A DNA stretch of 64,000 nt from positions 8,623,294-8,687,293 of the forward strand of contig AP025067.1 in the NCBI GenBank assembly GCA_036186865.1, read 5' to 3'. Source of the stretch: Eustoma russellianum (lineage: Eukaryota > Streptophyta > Magnoliopsida > Gentianales > Gentianaceae). The position numbers were made by a program, and so were the translations under genes. The first letter of the stretch is position 1, and each line of letters opens with the position of its first letter. The notes under the pieces were generated by a model that had not been told where the DNA came from, searched no databases, and worked only from the letters and a program-made list of their open reading frames with translations. Below are positions 1 to 12,163 of this stretch, in pieces.

Positions 1-544
1 CCACTTTGTGCCTATTATAGTCTTATCTTGTGGTCGTGGCACTAAATCCCATACATAATTTCCTACGAATAGATTAAGTTCATCATGCAAAGAATCACTC
101 AAAGCATCAAACACATTTTTAGGTTCAATTTCGGATATCATAGCATGAAATTGGTTTATTTTCTCTGGATTTATTCTTCTACGTGGTCGCACACCGTGAG
201 TGATGTCGCCTATAATGAGATCGTGTGGGTGATCCCTATGCCATCTTGGTTGATTATTTTCTATGCATTTCTAAGTGATCATGCATTTCTAGTGTGTCTA
301 CTTCATCATGCGTGCCATCATCATCATCTAACACGGGTTTTAATTCAAAATCATCTTCATATTATTTATCTTTTTCAACCTCACCAAATTCATTGAACTT
401 CACATGAATGGATTATAAAATTTATCTAGTGATGGGATCATAACATCTATATGCTTTTGAATTCACAGAATATCCAACAAAGATGTATTCAATTGATTTA
501 TATTCAAACTTGTCTAAATTATCTTTCGTATTTAAAACAAAGCA
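1..544 (-). pseudogene. copia pol: integrase C-terminus and start of reverse transcriptase
   Basis: The minus strand carries the linker between the integrase core and RT. It matches, with small indels, the same region of element #3 at 45850-46430, including the copia RT entry segment (WDLVPRPQDKTIIGTKW-like) at the very left edge. Frameshifts and stops break the reading. The RT catalytic core would lie beyond position 1. Confidence 0.75.
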
Positions 545-1174
545 TTAGCAACCAAACACACGAAAGTAATCAATCTTAGGTATGCGATCATTTATTATTT
601 CATAAGGCGTTTTATTTATTTTCTTTCTAATAGACAAGCGATTAACTATATAGCATGCACAATTTATGGCTTCCGCCCACAAAAATCTAGGCAATTTATT
701 TTCACACAACATGGTTCTAGCAATTTCTTGTAGTGTCCTATTCTTTCTTTCTACTACTCCATTTAGTTGTGGAGTTCTAGGTGGCGAAAACTCGTGTTTG
801 ATTCCTTTTTCTTCGTAAAATGCAATCATGTCCTTGTTTTTGAATTCATCGTCTCTATCGCTTGTAATCTTTTTTACATTTAAACCATATTGATTTTCAA
901 GTTGTTTTATTAGTTTCACAATCTCAATGGCACTATCATCTTTAATTTCACGAAACAAAGTCCAAGTATAGCGAGAAAAATCATCAACGATAACAAATGC
1001 ATAATGATGTCCACCGAGACTCATAGTGCGACTAGGACCAAACAAATCAATGTGTAGTAATTCCAAAACTCTAGACGTACTTATTGCATTTTTAGGTTTA
1101 AGTGACTCGCGTATTTGTTTGCCTTTAATGCAAGATTCACACAGCTGAAAGTTGTCTAAATCAAGTTTAGACAA
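545..1174 (-). pseudogene. copia integrase core domain
   Basis: A 209-residue open stretch holds most of a copia integrase. It has the CESC-type zinc-binding end followed by GKQ, then HIDLFGP with the first catalytic Asp, VDDFSRYTW, a second acidic site in DRDDEF (usually DHGxEF), and the third in NGVVERKNRT. It ends at the conserved FGC, where a frameshift separates it from the RT segment to the left. The neighbouring segments belong to the same polyprotein, so this is a broken part of pol and not a gene of its own. Confidence 0.88.
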
Positions 1175-1300
1175 TCCTCTTATTAGGTTCTTTCGTTGGA
1201 GTTTTCAAGTGTAGAAATGCCGATGTGTCCCAAACGTCTATGCCACAAATTAACGTTAGGTTCATTTGATATAAAACACTAAACCTTAGCGTCTAACATG

Positions 1301-1690
1301 TCATCCATCGAAAGAGTAAAAATGTTTCCTTCCCTTTTTTCCTTTTAATACTACTTCTCCATTTTTATTTATTATATTGCAATCTGGATGAGTAAAACAC
1401 ACATCAAAACTGTTGTCAATAAATTGTGAGATTCTAAGAAGATTATAGGATAAGTTACTTACCAAAAAGACATTGGAGATTTTAAGGGTGCTTGGGCTTC
1501 CGATTGTACCTTTTCCGATGATTCTTCCTTCATTGTTGTCTCCAAAGGTCACGGATCCACCTTTTGTGACCTTCTTCAACTTTGAAAACAAGCTCGGGTC
1601 ACCCGTCATGTGCCTCGAGCAACAACTGTCAAGGAACCACTTGATAGATGTGTCTTTTGATGTATGGGTTCCCTGTAATGTACAACAATG
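1301..1690 (-). pseudogene. copia aspartic protease and GAG-pre region, active site altered
   Basis: The open frame upstream of 1609 reads WFLDSCCSRHMTGDP. Copia proteases normally carry D-S/T-G at the active site, so Gly is replaced by Cys here while the catalytic Asp remains. Downstream, a segment with KISNVFLV and NLLRISQF is typical of the protease to GAG-pre-integrase stretch. Frameshifts on both sides separate it from gag (right) and integrase (left). Confidence 0.8.
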
Positions 1691-1733
1691 ATTTAGGTAC
1701 CCTTTTAATTTTGGGTCCTTACGAGTTAGTTAT

Positions 1734-1925
1734 TCACCTCTTAGTAAAAGTACCTTTCGGTACACATACTTGGGTGATCCTTCTCGGTCTAGCAAATGGT
1801 AAGAATGTAGATAAAGGAGCAATGTAGTAGACATGGGGTAAGAAAACGTTAGGCCTTTGGCCGAGAATCCCCTTATGTGCATTATGTGTTGTGCGTTTTT
1901 GATATGCTCTTGTGTTAGTGTGCAT
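1734..1925 (-). pseudogene. gag-to-protease spacer of SIRE-like element #1
   Basis: A 63-residue open stretch ending in VPKGTFTKR corresponds to the end of the matching ORF in element #2 (IPKGTLAKG at 43782), so this region between gag and protease is shared by the family. It has no recognised domain. Its presence in two copies argues it was translated in the ancestor. Confidence 0.55.
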
Positions 1926-2146
1926 TGTGCGTGATCTAGATGAATTTCATGTATGCATCACTTGTTTCTTCTCATATCTATATGGCACATAATTATATTT
2001 TGCATGATATGAGGAAGAGGTGTGACGAGATGAGGGTAGAGGGGGTCTTTGCGTCATCTTAGGTGCTATGTATGCCTTAGGTGTGTCTACTTTCTTAGAC
2101 AAAACGAATTTGGTTGGTTTAATTGATACTTCGTTGTCTCAATGTA

Positions 2147-3657
2147 TCATAATCTGGTTTTATCACTATCATGTTTTTGTGATAAAATAATACGATCTAG
2201 CATGTTAGATCTCGTGTAAAATTGTTTCATCATTTTCTCTAAATCTGTATTCCTTGATTTCAAATTTGAAATCTCGGATTTCATTTCATTATTATGCATG
2301 GTGAATGATGAGATCTCTGACTTTAATGCATTGATGATGCATGTCGACTCTTCTTTTGAATCGTTTAATTGAGAAACAAGATTCGTGTTAGAAGATTCTA
2401 ACAACTTCTTGTCTTTAATTAATCGCTTCTTTTCTTTTGCGAGAGTCTTAGTGAATTTGTGCAATTGTAAATATTGACTAAAAAATCATCATATGAAGGT
2501 TCAGAGTCAGAGTCAGAATCAGAAGATACCTCGTTTGATGCTTTGGACACAAAGCATACTTGTGCCGTCTCCTCTTCTGTATCAGTCTCAGAGTCAGATG
2601 TGTCACTCCAAGTGGAGGCCTTGAGAGCTCTTCTCCTTTGTTTGGGTTCTGAGACGAGTCTATTTTTGGTCCGATCCTTGTCAGGGTGTGTGTTTGTTTG
2701 CTTGTCTTTGTTAGGACAGTCGTAAGACAAATGTCCAAGTTTTCCGCATTCGTAGCATTTTACGTCCTTGTCATTTGTTTTATTTTTATTTATTTTAGTG
2801 GAAGTAGTCTTAGGTTTGTTTTTAAATGACTTTCTCATGAATTTTCTCAAACCTTTAACCAATAGAATTAAGTCATCATTGTCTGATTCGGAATCACTAT
2901 CATCTACGTGATCGGAAGAAGTAGAGACGTATTCATTTAATTTAAAAGCAAGAGTTTTACCTTGTTTCGACGTTGATTCAAATTTCCTTATAGTGAGTTA
3001 GTTTTCATATACCTTTAGTGATCCAATTAGTTCCTCCATTTTTATTGATTTGGTTTCCTTGCTTTCCTCTATAGCCGTCACTTTAGGGTCCCATTCGAAT
3101 GGAAGCCTTCGTAGTACCTTTTGGACCTTTTCCTGCATAGAGAAAGCTTTGCCAAGAGACTCAAGAGAATTGTAAATGTTAGTCAAGCGTAGATCCATAC
3201 TGACAATAGACTCGTTTGGCAATAACTTAAAGGACTCAAGTGTAGACATAAGCATATTAATCTTGGACTCCTTTACTTGGCTAGTCCCTTCGTGTTTCAT
3301 CAAAAGAATTCTCCATATTTCTTGAGCACTAGAGCAATTAGACACATAGCTAGATTCACTTTTACTTAGCCCGTTTAAAAGTAATTGCATGGCTCTAGCA
3401 TTCATGCTTAGTCTCATTTTGTCATCACTAGTATACTCTTGTTTTGGCTTAGCGACCTATAGTGTGACTCCATCTACAGTAGATAATTTTGAAGGAACAA
3501 ATAGACCATCCTCTATGATGGACCATAGATCAATATCGATAGCCATAAGAAAACGTTTCATTCTTAACTTCCATTAAATAAAGGACTCACCATCAAAAAG
3601 AGGAGGCCTTTGACTAGACATACCTTTCTGCTCGGTTTTGAAGCTAGTGGTTGCCAT
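2147..3657 (-). pseudogene. copia gag (UBN2-type) with CCHC knuckle and coiled coil, broken
   Basis: The likely start is the ATG at 3657 (MATTSFKTEQKG), 44 bases inside the primer-binding site. It is followed by RPPLFDGESFI, usual for SIRE-type gag, and then a stop near 3574. The frame resumes at 3417-2998 with the helical UBN2-type core, at 2862-2419 with the knuckle CYECGKLGHLSYDCP and an acidic Ser-rich tail, and at 2464-2147 with a Lys/Glu-rich probable coiled coil. The frame changes at least three times. The same knuckle and coiled coil recur in element #2 at 43782-44942. Confidence 0.85.
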
Positions 3658-3700
3658 CTCACTTAGATCGTTGGATCTTTTGGTTATGAGTGTTCCTGCT

Positions 3701-3711
3701 CTCTGATACCA
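3701..3711 (-). other. primer-binding site, initiator Met tRNA (copia #1)
   Basis: On the minus strand this reads TGGTATCAGAG, complementary to the 3' end of plant initiator methionine tRNA. It lies two bases from the LTR end at 3714, as expected for minus-strand DNA synthesis. Confidence 0.9.
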
Positions 3712-4390
3712 GTTGTAGGACCTGCAAGGCACCACTAGAAGTGGGGTTGAATAGTGGGTGCAGAACATTTGGTTTTTAAAATTGTTTTAATCTAAAAACC
3801 CAACTTCTGAAAACAGTTTCTGTTTTCAGGACCTGTTTTGCAAGGTTTTAAAAACTAGGTTACATGTCTTTCAAAATTCTGAAATTTGGAGAGATATTAG
3901 TCTCAGATATTCTGAGTATCTCCTAAAAATTGCAAATCAAAATTCAACATTTAACCCTTTGAAAAATTGTTGGTGCTCAGATTGCGCAAATAAGCTAGAA
4001 ACGATAGTCTGACTTGAAAACTTTATTCTGATTAAACCGTGGCTCCAATTGATATGAAAATTTAGTGACAAACCCCTTACTATGTGTATTTAATTGGGTT
4101 GAAACAGTTTTGAAAATTTTCTTTTGGAAAGTTAGTCAAATACGTTCAAAGTCTCAACCTTTGCAAGCCTGAAAATCAGACTGCACTAGTCTCAGAACTT
4201 TTGACGTTTGGATGACTTATACTTGTCCAAAAGAATTGAAACTTGCACCAAATGAAACTTAAAACATGTGGCTATGTTTCTGGAAAGTTTCGTGATTTTT
4301 GAAATTCGTTTGATATTTTTAAGATTGCGATAAAAATGATGCACTGTGCTAAAAACTGAAAGTAAGTGCTGAAAAGTAAAGAACACAAGG

Positions 4391-4399
4391 AATTTTATA
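4391..4399 (-). promoter_or_regulatory. probable TATA box of the copia #1 LTR
   Basis: The minus strand reads TATAAAATT about 690 bases upstream of the primer-binding site. Transcription would start about 25-30 bases downstream, near 4365, placing U3 at 6106-4365 and R/U5 at 4365-3714. Assigned from sequence and position only. Confidence 0.5.
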
Positions 4400-5118
4400 C
4401 TGGTTCGGTTAAATCAACCTACTCCAGTCTTTGAGGACACCTTCCTCGGTTATCACTAATCAAAAAAACACCAAAGAACACCTTACCACACATGGTTGAT
4501 TGAGTTATACACCAACTCCAACCCTTTACAAACCTTACAAAGAATCACAATGATCACGAACACCACCACCGAGCGGATGAAAGATTGATCACACCTTGAT
4601 CAATCTTTTACAACAATATAGCATGTATGGTGGTTTATATGAAGCCTATACAATATGTATGAATATGAATACAATAGGCTTTAAGAGAGAAGAAGAAAGA
4701 AAGGTAGAAGAAGGAGATGATGAACACGTTTTGCACTTGAGGGTTTGTGAGACTTGTCTTGTCTTTTGTTTGCTCTCCTTCTCCTCTTTTTATCAAGTTG
4801 TGGCCGCCCCCTTTTCCTTTCCTTCCTCTTGAAAATTATCTTTTAAGTCCTTGGAAGAATATCTTGCATCATTGTGACATTCACTTGCTGACTTGGCAAC
4901 AATTCATTGGATGATCATCTTGGCCTTGCTTACTTGGCACTCATTGATTGGATAAGAGTTGTCATCATTTGATGACTGTATAAATCTGAAAATATTACTT
5001 AAAAACATGTGCCGATTAGTCATAAAAACATTGCCAATTATCTCACAATAAATTCCACATAATTTGTAAGACAAATTATCTCCATTAACATCCATAAAAT
5101 CGGCCACCTTGATTTCTT

Positions 5119-5420
5119 CACATGCTGAAATTTTCAGCATGTGCACTATCCAAGACACATTCAAATTGTTACCATGTTGGTATTAAATTAATCCCTTGAA
5201 AATGAAGAATCAAATATGTTAAATTCTAAGACCAAATTTTCGGTCATATTCATTCAACAAATGCTGAAATTTTCAGCATGTGCACTATTCAAGATATATT
5301 CAAAACATTTCCATTTTATCATCCAATCAATCCATTTAATTTAAAGAAGTAAATATGGCAAAATTTAGATGCAATTTTCGGCCGGCTCAAATTACACATG
5401 CTGAATTTTCAACATGTGTC
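5119..5420. repeat. three spaced palindromes in SIRE LTR
   Basis: At 5119-5143 a perfect palindrome has two 12-base arms (CACATGCTGAAA and its complement) around one T. At 5261-5279 a 9-base-arm version repeats the core. Near 5395-5418 a version with one mismatch follows. Spacing is about 135-140 bases. The motif recurs in the LTR of element #3 at 49436-49464. Confidence 0.75.
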
Positions 5421-6106
5421 ACATATGTGACATAATTTGAAATATTACCTTGTGTAGCTCCCTCCTTTATGTCACCAACCTTGTATACTTCATTCTTGGA
5501 CAATCAAGATGCCAACTAAGCTCCACATATGCTCCATCAAAGCTGATCTAGGCGTGTGATGTAGGAATGGCATGTGCTGAATTTTATTTTTGCAAAACTT
5601 TATAAAATAGTGCACAATAATTATACACATATGATATATTCCAATCAGCCCTAAATTGATTTTTCTAGAACACTTTAGAATGTATTGAATATGTAAAAAG
5701 TGTCTAGATACATGTTATATGTCATGCCAAAAACGTCCCATGTGTCGTATTCGTGTGATAAAGGTGGGAGAGAACTTTCCATTCTTCAATTTGTTGCCCT
5801 TGTGTCTTTTCCAAATATGGCTTCATTTAATGAACTACTTAGTTCATTTAACTAAGTACTTCACTTAATGAACTAGTTTAGTTCATTAATGGTGGCACCT
5901 GAAAATAGTTCAAACACAACAAATGTTCACCATTTGATGTAGCTTTAAAGCTTCATGGCTCGTTAGTACGGCAACATTATATATGAACTATATAAGGCAG
6001 GTTTCATGCAAAAACGTGTCAAGTCATAAAACATGTCATACATTTCTTTAGTATACGTTATTTAAATCATGCATTTTGTAATCATTCAAACCCCTTTTTC
6101 TCAACA

Positions 6107-7375
6107 TGTTAATGGTTTGTTTTAAAACCGGTAGATGTATGCCTATTTTGTAACCCATGACTTGTATGAAAAATATTTATGTTATTGTATTGTGTTGTTT
6201 TTTGTCGTTATATATTATGATGTTTATTACTGTTTTGTTGTGTTAGTTATGTTGCGGTGTCATTGAAATAGTTGTATGTATACTTGTGCATATTTACTTA
6301 ACGTCGTTTAGTTATTTTTGTTTCGTGTATCTATTTGTATGCTTTCTTAAATAGACTTATTTACGTTATTAATGTTGTAGCAAATTGTGTTTGTCTATGT
6401 GTCTCTTTATTATTGTAAGAGAATAACTGTTTTCTTTTTTTTTTTTGTAGTTGTCATTTAGCACATATACCCCTGCCTTATCATATATCTTTTGTATATT
6501 CGCTACTCCTACGTTGTTATCGTATTCTATATATATATAGTGAGCTTTTATCTATTACTTCATATTTTCATGTTGTTGCTTGTATGTATAGGTATATGTG
6601 TATATAAACATGTATTATTTGTCTTTCGCACTTATATTGTTTGTGTTTTGTGTATTAATAACATTATATAGTTTAATAAGTCGATTTGGTTCATTACAGC
6701 TCACAGAGTCATACTGCTGTAAGGGTGCACACATTTTAGTAGTTAGATGTCTTGTGTATATTATTTTTTATGTTAGTATGTTACAACTAGCTGGTAAATT
6801 TTTATTTTTTTATATGTATGGTGGTTAGTTTAATCAATTAATTTTAATTTTTTTTTCAACAAAAATTTTTTCCTGCACTTTTGTGGTGTTTATTGTTCAT
6901 GTTGTACTTGAATTAGTAAATTTTATTAGGCATGGAGTGGTGGTATGTGATAGTGGGGCAAGCTATTGGTTTTGCAGATGTGACTGTGATTTTAGTACTA
7001 ACGACTTAAGTTATTTTGTTTATATGTTATGGTAGGTTATGTATTTGTTTGTATCGTGCATGAGTATGTTGTGCATTATGTTGTGTTTGTGCACCCGATT
7101 TTTTTATGTGGTATTTATGTATAATTTGTTGAATTATGTTGCTGTATATTCATAGTTCATTATGTTATATGATATCTCTTTATTTTTGTACTGTGTTATG
7201 TGTCTTTGCGTGGTTGTGTTGGATTTTATATGGTTGATGTTCTATTACGTGTTTGATATGTGGAAATATGTCGTTAAGGTATGTTGTATTGATCAGTGTA
7301 TGTATATATAGTTAATTAGCAAAATTGTGTATTATGGTCTTGTGTTTAAATTTTTCTTTTATATTCTTTTTTTTG
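6107..7375. other. T/G-rich non-coding stretch, no recognised feature
   Basis: About 1.27 kb between the copia LTR and the decayed gypsy body. The plus strand is strongly enriched in T and G and poor in C, with many TGTTAT/TTGTGT-like words. It contains short TA runs, a T-run near 6430-6446, and no open frame with recognisable content. It could be old intergenic DNA or a remnant of an unidentified element. Confidence 0.5.
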
Positions 7376-8330
7376 TCTCAGCGAAACATTGCTGAGATCA
7401 ATGGTCCACTCGAACTTCGCCTTCTTCTGCTTCTGTCTGCTCAGGGCACCAGTATCGACGAGGATCCTTCAACAAATTTCCTGTAGCAGCTTGTCAAACC
7501 AAGAAAACTCCTTACTTCAATCACCTTGGTCGGTTAGGGCTATCCAGCGATGGTCTTAATCTTCCTTGGATCCACTGAGGTCCCCTTTTTTGAACTTACG
7601 CAACTTAAGAAAGTCACGATTCCACTGCGCAACTCTGATCATTTATCTCTGACTAACATCCCCTGTACTGATGATGAGTCATTGATACCCGGTCGCCGGC
7701 GGTTGACTCTGGTATGACGTCGCGAGCCTCCCGGACGTCTGCATCAGTCATCACGCGTATCTGGGCACCGATCCTTGCTTCCCTTTAGGTTGCTCCTGAT
7801 TCTGTTGTGATGGTGGCGCCGGTCTCTGCTCAGTGCTCTCTCTCGTAAAATGTTTCGATTGTCGCACTCATACTTGCATAATCACCCTACACTATCCCAA
7901 GTATGGCATCTATAATGAGCACATGGCGACGGCAGTGGCCCTGTTCTCTTCTGCGGCTATACTTTCATCACGGGCGGTCCTGTGAGTATTAGCGGCCATG
8001 TCGCATATCTCCGCCTCCTGCGGTGAAGGGTCCTTCTGATCATCGAGTTAGGGACATCCTGCATTTCTCCGTAGTAGAACCTCAGATCCGGTGGCCGCTG
8101 GTTCAACTACTGCTGCTGCTGAGCAGTCTATTGCTGTTCTTGTGCCAAAATGGTGGCCAGGGTGGTCATGGTGGTGGCCAATGCTTGGAGGATGGCCCCT
8201 TAATCCGGGTGGTCATCACGATATCCACTGCTGCCTCCTTTGCCAGATTGTTCACTACCCAGCGGCATTTTCTTGGATTTCACACGAACTTTGACAAGAA
8301 TTCTGATTGAACAGGAGTAATCGAGGGATT
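7376..8330 (-). pseudogene. gypsy gag and RT/RNase H remnants of element D
   Basis: Reading leftwards on the minus strand, a gag-like N-terminus near 8300-8090 is rich in Gly/Ser and then Gln, with many stops. It is followed by an unassigned region and, at about 7400-7520, a clear RT-to-RNase H linker (FLGLTSCYRKFVEG, then after a frameshift QKKAKFEWT). Most of gag, protease and RT is deleted between these. GC content is higher than in the flanks. Confidence 0.6.
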
Positions 8331-8560
8331 TGAGCATTTATGGGGCTCATGCGAAGGTTCGGGGGTATAACGGTAATTAAATAGAGAAATCTCACCAACG
8401 GCACACACCTCCCATAACCCGATCATACCTTAGGTCTAAGATCATATCTTAAGTCTACTTTGTTTATTAGGGGTAGAATTGTAATTTTTACAAAAGATCG
8501 TAACTTATGTCTAAGTGATCTAATTAATCCTGCGTTTCCCGAGGCAGATCTGAAGCCTCA

Positions 8561-8572
8561 GCTCTGATACCA
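8561..8572 (-). other. primer-binding site, initiator Met tRNA (element D)
   Basis: The minus strand reads TGGTATCAGAGC, two bases from the LTR end at 8575. Confidence 0.9.
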
Positions 8573-8855
8573 CCTGAAGCGTCCCGCTCCCGAGACCTAG
8601 CATCGGGAACAGTGCACCCGCCGTATCTCGCTAAGGAGAATACAAGGCGTCGAATCAATCTCTTACTTGTCAGAATTGACGTAGAAATTTTTCTCGCAAA
8701 AACGTAAATCATAACTTAAATTAGCCTCAAGTAATCGTCATTACATTACTGATTAAAGATTCTGATAATAAAAATAATAAAGAAGTATGTGAAAATCCCC
8801 ACAAGATAACTAAGAACAATCAGCTGCAGAGTCCCTTGTATCCTAGATGCAGCTA

Positions 8856-8926
8856 TCAACCAGCCAACTCAGCTATGTCAGTCCTGTCCTCAACAAAGAT
8901 GTGCTCGTAGTCCTCATCCGGCTCAC
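8856..8926 (-). other. exon-like short reading frame in LTR D behind a splice-acceptor-like site
   Basis: On the minus strand a pyrimidine-rich stretch ends in CCCAG at 8927, followed by two bases and then 22 codons beginning EPDEDYEHI and a TGA (8856-8858). Position in the LTR, phase and the first residues EPD match the corresponding frames in LTRs A, C and E. There is no ATG, so it would need an upstream exon. Confidence 0.5.
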
Positions 8927-9198
8927 CTGGGAAGTAGGGGTGAGTGACAGAAATCATCCAGTAGATGCCCGCCTCAAACTAATACAAAACGTACATACCG
9001 AAATGATATAACCACGTAGCACATAAATATGTTATACATGCATAAGATAATGTAAATGCGGTAAGTAAAGCACTCCACATAAAATGCACAAGTACGTGAT
9101 GCATGCTCAATCAACGTGTCACACGCAACAAGAATCATGTCATGCAATATGCCCCTAGACCTATATGCAATGCATGATCCCGGGATTGACTGGATGCC

Positions 9199-9403
9199 TG
9201 TAGCCCGTACACTACAATCCACTTTGACGAATGTCCGTGGCCCGTACACCACGATCTACCCTGACCGATGCATGTGGCCTGTACACCACGATCCACCATA
9301 ACCGATGCCCATGGCTTATACACCATGATCCACCATAACCGAATACTCATGGTCCATATACCATGATCCACTCCACTCGAGTGTCTGAGACTCGTACATC
9401 TCA
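9199..9403 (-). repeat. hairpin array in LTR D (six units)
   Basis: Six units of about 35-45 bases, each with a 5-base stem around an 8-base loop mostly of the form TGTACGGG (minus strand). Stem pairs in order of element sense are TGAGA/TCTCA, CATGG/CCATG, CATGG/CCATG, CGTGG/CCACA (one mismatch), CGTGG/CCACG and TGTAG/CTACA. Four different stem sequences with pairing kept suggest selection on structure. Confidence 0.8.
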
Positions 9404-12106
9404 ACCCACTACAAATGCAAATGCACGTGCTATGAATGCAACAACAAAGTCGCTAGGGGCCCGTACGCCCATCCTCACCACCTCAGGCACTCAAATATTT
9501 GGTTTCGTAAATTTTTTCGTATATTGGAAAGTTTTTATTCAGCATCATCCTTATTTTTCCTTAGCTTGTATTAATTTTCTAGAATTTTCTATTAATTTTC
9601 TCTATTTTTCTTTTATTAAACTATATTTATTACTAATTATTTTTAATTGCTTATGTTGTACCCCAACAATTAGGTACGTAAAAACTATGAATATGAGATG
9701 GAATGAAAGCGACAATTCCTTTTAGAGCGTGTTACTTAAGTTCACGTAACTCTTTTTACTTAAATACTCTTGAGATAGTCCATGAAATATAGAGTGATAT
9801 AAACCATACCAATATATATATGTATATGTGCGTATATATGATATATGTAGGGAAGGTATAAACACATGGTACACCTAGGCGTGTACGTAATTGTATAGAT
9901 ACATATACTAATCTTAGAATACAATAAAATATAGGCAACAATATGGCATATGGATTAAAATTACAAGGAATATCAAGATGCCTAAGAGGCCCAAAATTTC
10001 GGCCTATACATGGGAAATTCTAGAATTCTCTAGCCAATTTTATTAGCTAAAATAATTACTTAATGTCTACTACATCATTTAGACAAGAAATTATTATGCA
10101 AAGAGATAAATAGGAAATAAAATAGACATACATTTAAGGAACAAGTTGAGACAACTCATTAAAGAAGGAAGTAGTATGGTTGAGGTCATAAAGACCCCAA
10201 CCAAAACCGCCCCCCCTTAATGTCTAGACATGGAGGATTTTAAATCCTACCATAGTTACTTTTCTCTAAACCAAGGTTAATGTAACCATGATTTAATAAA
10301 GTAACTTGGGTTAGCACAAAAGTAACTATAGTTTGAATAAAGTAACCAAGGTTACACTAACTTAACCTTGATTAACACTCAAGAAAGCCCTAACCCTCAC
10401 AAAAATCCCTCCAAAACCGTGTCCCCCTAAGCCTCCAACATGTTTTAACTTCAACCATTCTAGAAACATCTATCTCTCATATTGCAAGAGCAAAAACACT
10501 TAGCAAGATTTCCATTTCCCTCATCAAGAAATTTCGGCCCTTTCATCTTGAGGGCTAGAACTTCAAGTTCACTTCAAGACCCCAAGGAGACATCTAGGTA
10601 AGTCTTGTTCTTAGTTTCCTTAAGAGAATTCTCATTTTGATAAGAATGAAACTCACATGAACTCTCTTGTTACATGCCTAAAACCGTGGGCTTTATGGTG
10701 AAATTAGGGGAAAGCTATCAACTTTCTTAGGTGGAGATACATTGAGGTGCTTGAATCTCCATTTCAAGATTATTTTGGTAAGATGCTCTAACTTTAAAGA
10801 TTAACCTAGTTCCTCCATTTGAATAAAGAACTAACCTTTTCATTTCACTCCCTCAAAACCGTGTGCTCAAGGTGAAGAGGGTGAAGGATCTCATCACATC
10901 TCACTTCATAACCAAGCAAAGGCAAGAGCTTTAGCTTGAAGAGGCAAGTATACTTTAACCCCTTACAATATATGTGATTATGTGCATACTTGAATGTCTA
11001 GAAGCCTAAGACATGACTTTAGTGAAAATATGCCTAAGTTGTTACCTTTCTTATGTTTTGAAATTGTTGGAATAGGGGACTGTTTTGTTTGGAAGAATGA
11101 ACAGCCATATGAACGACTTTTGCATGCTAAAAAGAGACTGGAATTAGTATAGGGAAGCCTCATTATGTCTATTGAATGACCATTAACTTGGATTATAGGC
11201 TAAGGAACAAAATTAGGAAGGAAAGGATATTTCTATGCATGTTGGCTGAAAACAGAGTTCTGGACAGATTTTATGCCAAATTGATGGACTTAGTTCAGGA
11301 CCTTCTAAACGTTGGATTGAGCTTATTTTTGGTGTGGTCGTAGCTTATTATGTCTAGTTTATTGTGGCGTTGGAATTTCTGGAAAATCATTTGTGGATTG
11401 GTCAGAAATGAATTTTTAGTATCAAGGGGTCAAAACAGTTTCTGGTCGTACCACCTTAGGGAGAAAAATTATTTAAGCACCTTAAACATCTTGGATTGAC
11501 CTGAAATTTTTACAGGAAGTACTTAAGACATAGAGCTAAATATCCATGTAAAGAAATTGATTTTATCTATTGATCTTGATGGTAAACCATTGAAGGAAAG
11601 TCGGTGTAACATTCTGGAAAACAGGACAGATTGACCCTTTTGTGCTTGTATGAATTGTATCGTATTTATTTTGACCTGTTTTGGTGAATGGGCATTTGAA
11701 TATTGTTCACAAAGGAAAAAGGAAAGATTTCCAGGTGCTAAGTGAGCCCCATAATGAGTTTATGGATGGAGACAAGGTAAGGAATGGAGTTGAGAGTGCA
11801 GCAGAATTTCTGTTGTACCCTTGTTGGGAATTATTTTTATTGAGGTATCTACGCTTGTCGAAATCGCATGAAATTTGTACAGAATGTAGTTAAGATCATG
11901 TGGTGCATGTCCATATTTTTATTTTCTGGAAAATAGGCTAAAAAGGTTGATTTTAAGGCTGGACAATACAGGACATGCTGCTGGTTCGTTTTCCAGCCCA
12001 TGAAGAAAGTTGTTTATGATGTTATAAGTGCATTTTACCATGTTGCATCCCATGCACTTGCATTGACATGCTCATATGTTCCATGCTCATGATTTTATCG
12101 ATGTTT

Positions 12107-12114
12107 TATATAAA
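12107..12114 (+). promoter_or_regulatory. probable TATA box of LTR A
   Basis: TATATAAA lies about 50 bases upstream of the hairpin array. Transcription would begin near 12140, making the array part of the RNA leader (R/U5). The 3' LTR carries the same sequence. Inference from sequence and position. Confidence 0.5.
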
Positions 12115-12163
12115 GTTTCTGTTTTGAAAGAATTCCATCCCTTCTGGCCAGCTTAACCCGCCA

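Larger units (their letters stand above)
1..6106 (-). mobile_element. SIRE/Maximus-like Ty1/copia retrotransposon #1 (3' part beyond window)
   Basis: Read on the minus strand the order is LTR (6106 to 3714), initiator-Met primer-binding site, gag with a CCHC knuckle, protease, integrase and the start of reverse transcriptase, which runs off the left edge. Protease-integrase-RT order is diagnostic of Ty1/copia. The long LTR, large gag and LTR sequence resemble the plant SIRE/Maximus lineage. Every coding segment is interrupted by stops or frameshifts, so the copy is dead. If TGTTA (6107-6111) is the target duplication, its partner lies outside the window. Confidence 0.9.
3714..6106 (-). repeat. 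LTR of SIRE-like copia #1 (2,393 bp)
   Basis: Termini on the minus strand are TGTTGAGAAAAAG at 6106 and CCTACA at 3714, next to the primer-binding site. Related LTR sequence recurs at 22199-22486, 42133-43495 and 48036-49499, which fixes the left boundary. The segment holds a TATA-like box at 4391-4399, three palindromes in 5119-5420, and a palindromic AATGAACTA / TAGTTCATT motif near 5870. Several short open frames inside it have no recognisable product. Confidence 0.88.
8575..9653 (-). repeat. LTR of element D, part 1 (R/U5 side)
   Basis: The minus-strand end is GGACGCTTCA at 8575, beside the primer-binding site. It continues to 9653, where element A begins. It contains the conserved GGCGGGTGCA terminal motif, the short exon-like frame (8856-8926) and the hairpin array (9199-9403). 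The LTR resumes at 21033. Confidence 0.85.

Noticed and set aside
8023..8310. 95-residue plus-strand frame in a GC-rich patch
   Set aside because: The minus strand here reads as decayed gag of element D, so the plus frame is a shadow.
11681..11893. 70-residue frame repeated at 19554, and similar pairs (9756/17629, 10978/18851, 12644/20557, 28586/36018, 28852/36284, 31732/39164)
   Set aside because: Each pair is the same LTR sequence in its two copies. Conservation reflects recent insertion, not selection, and no product is recognisable.
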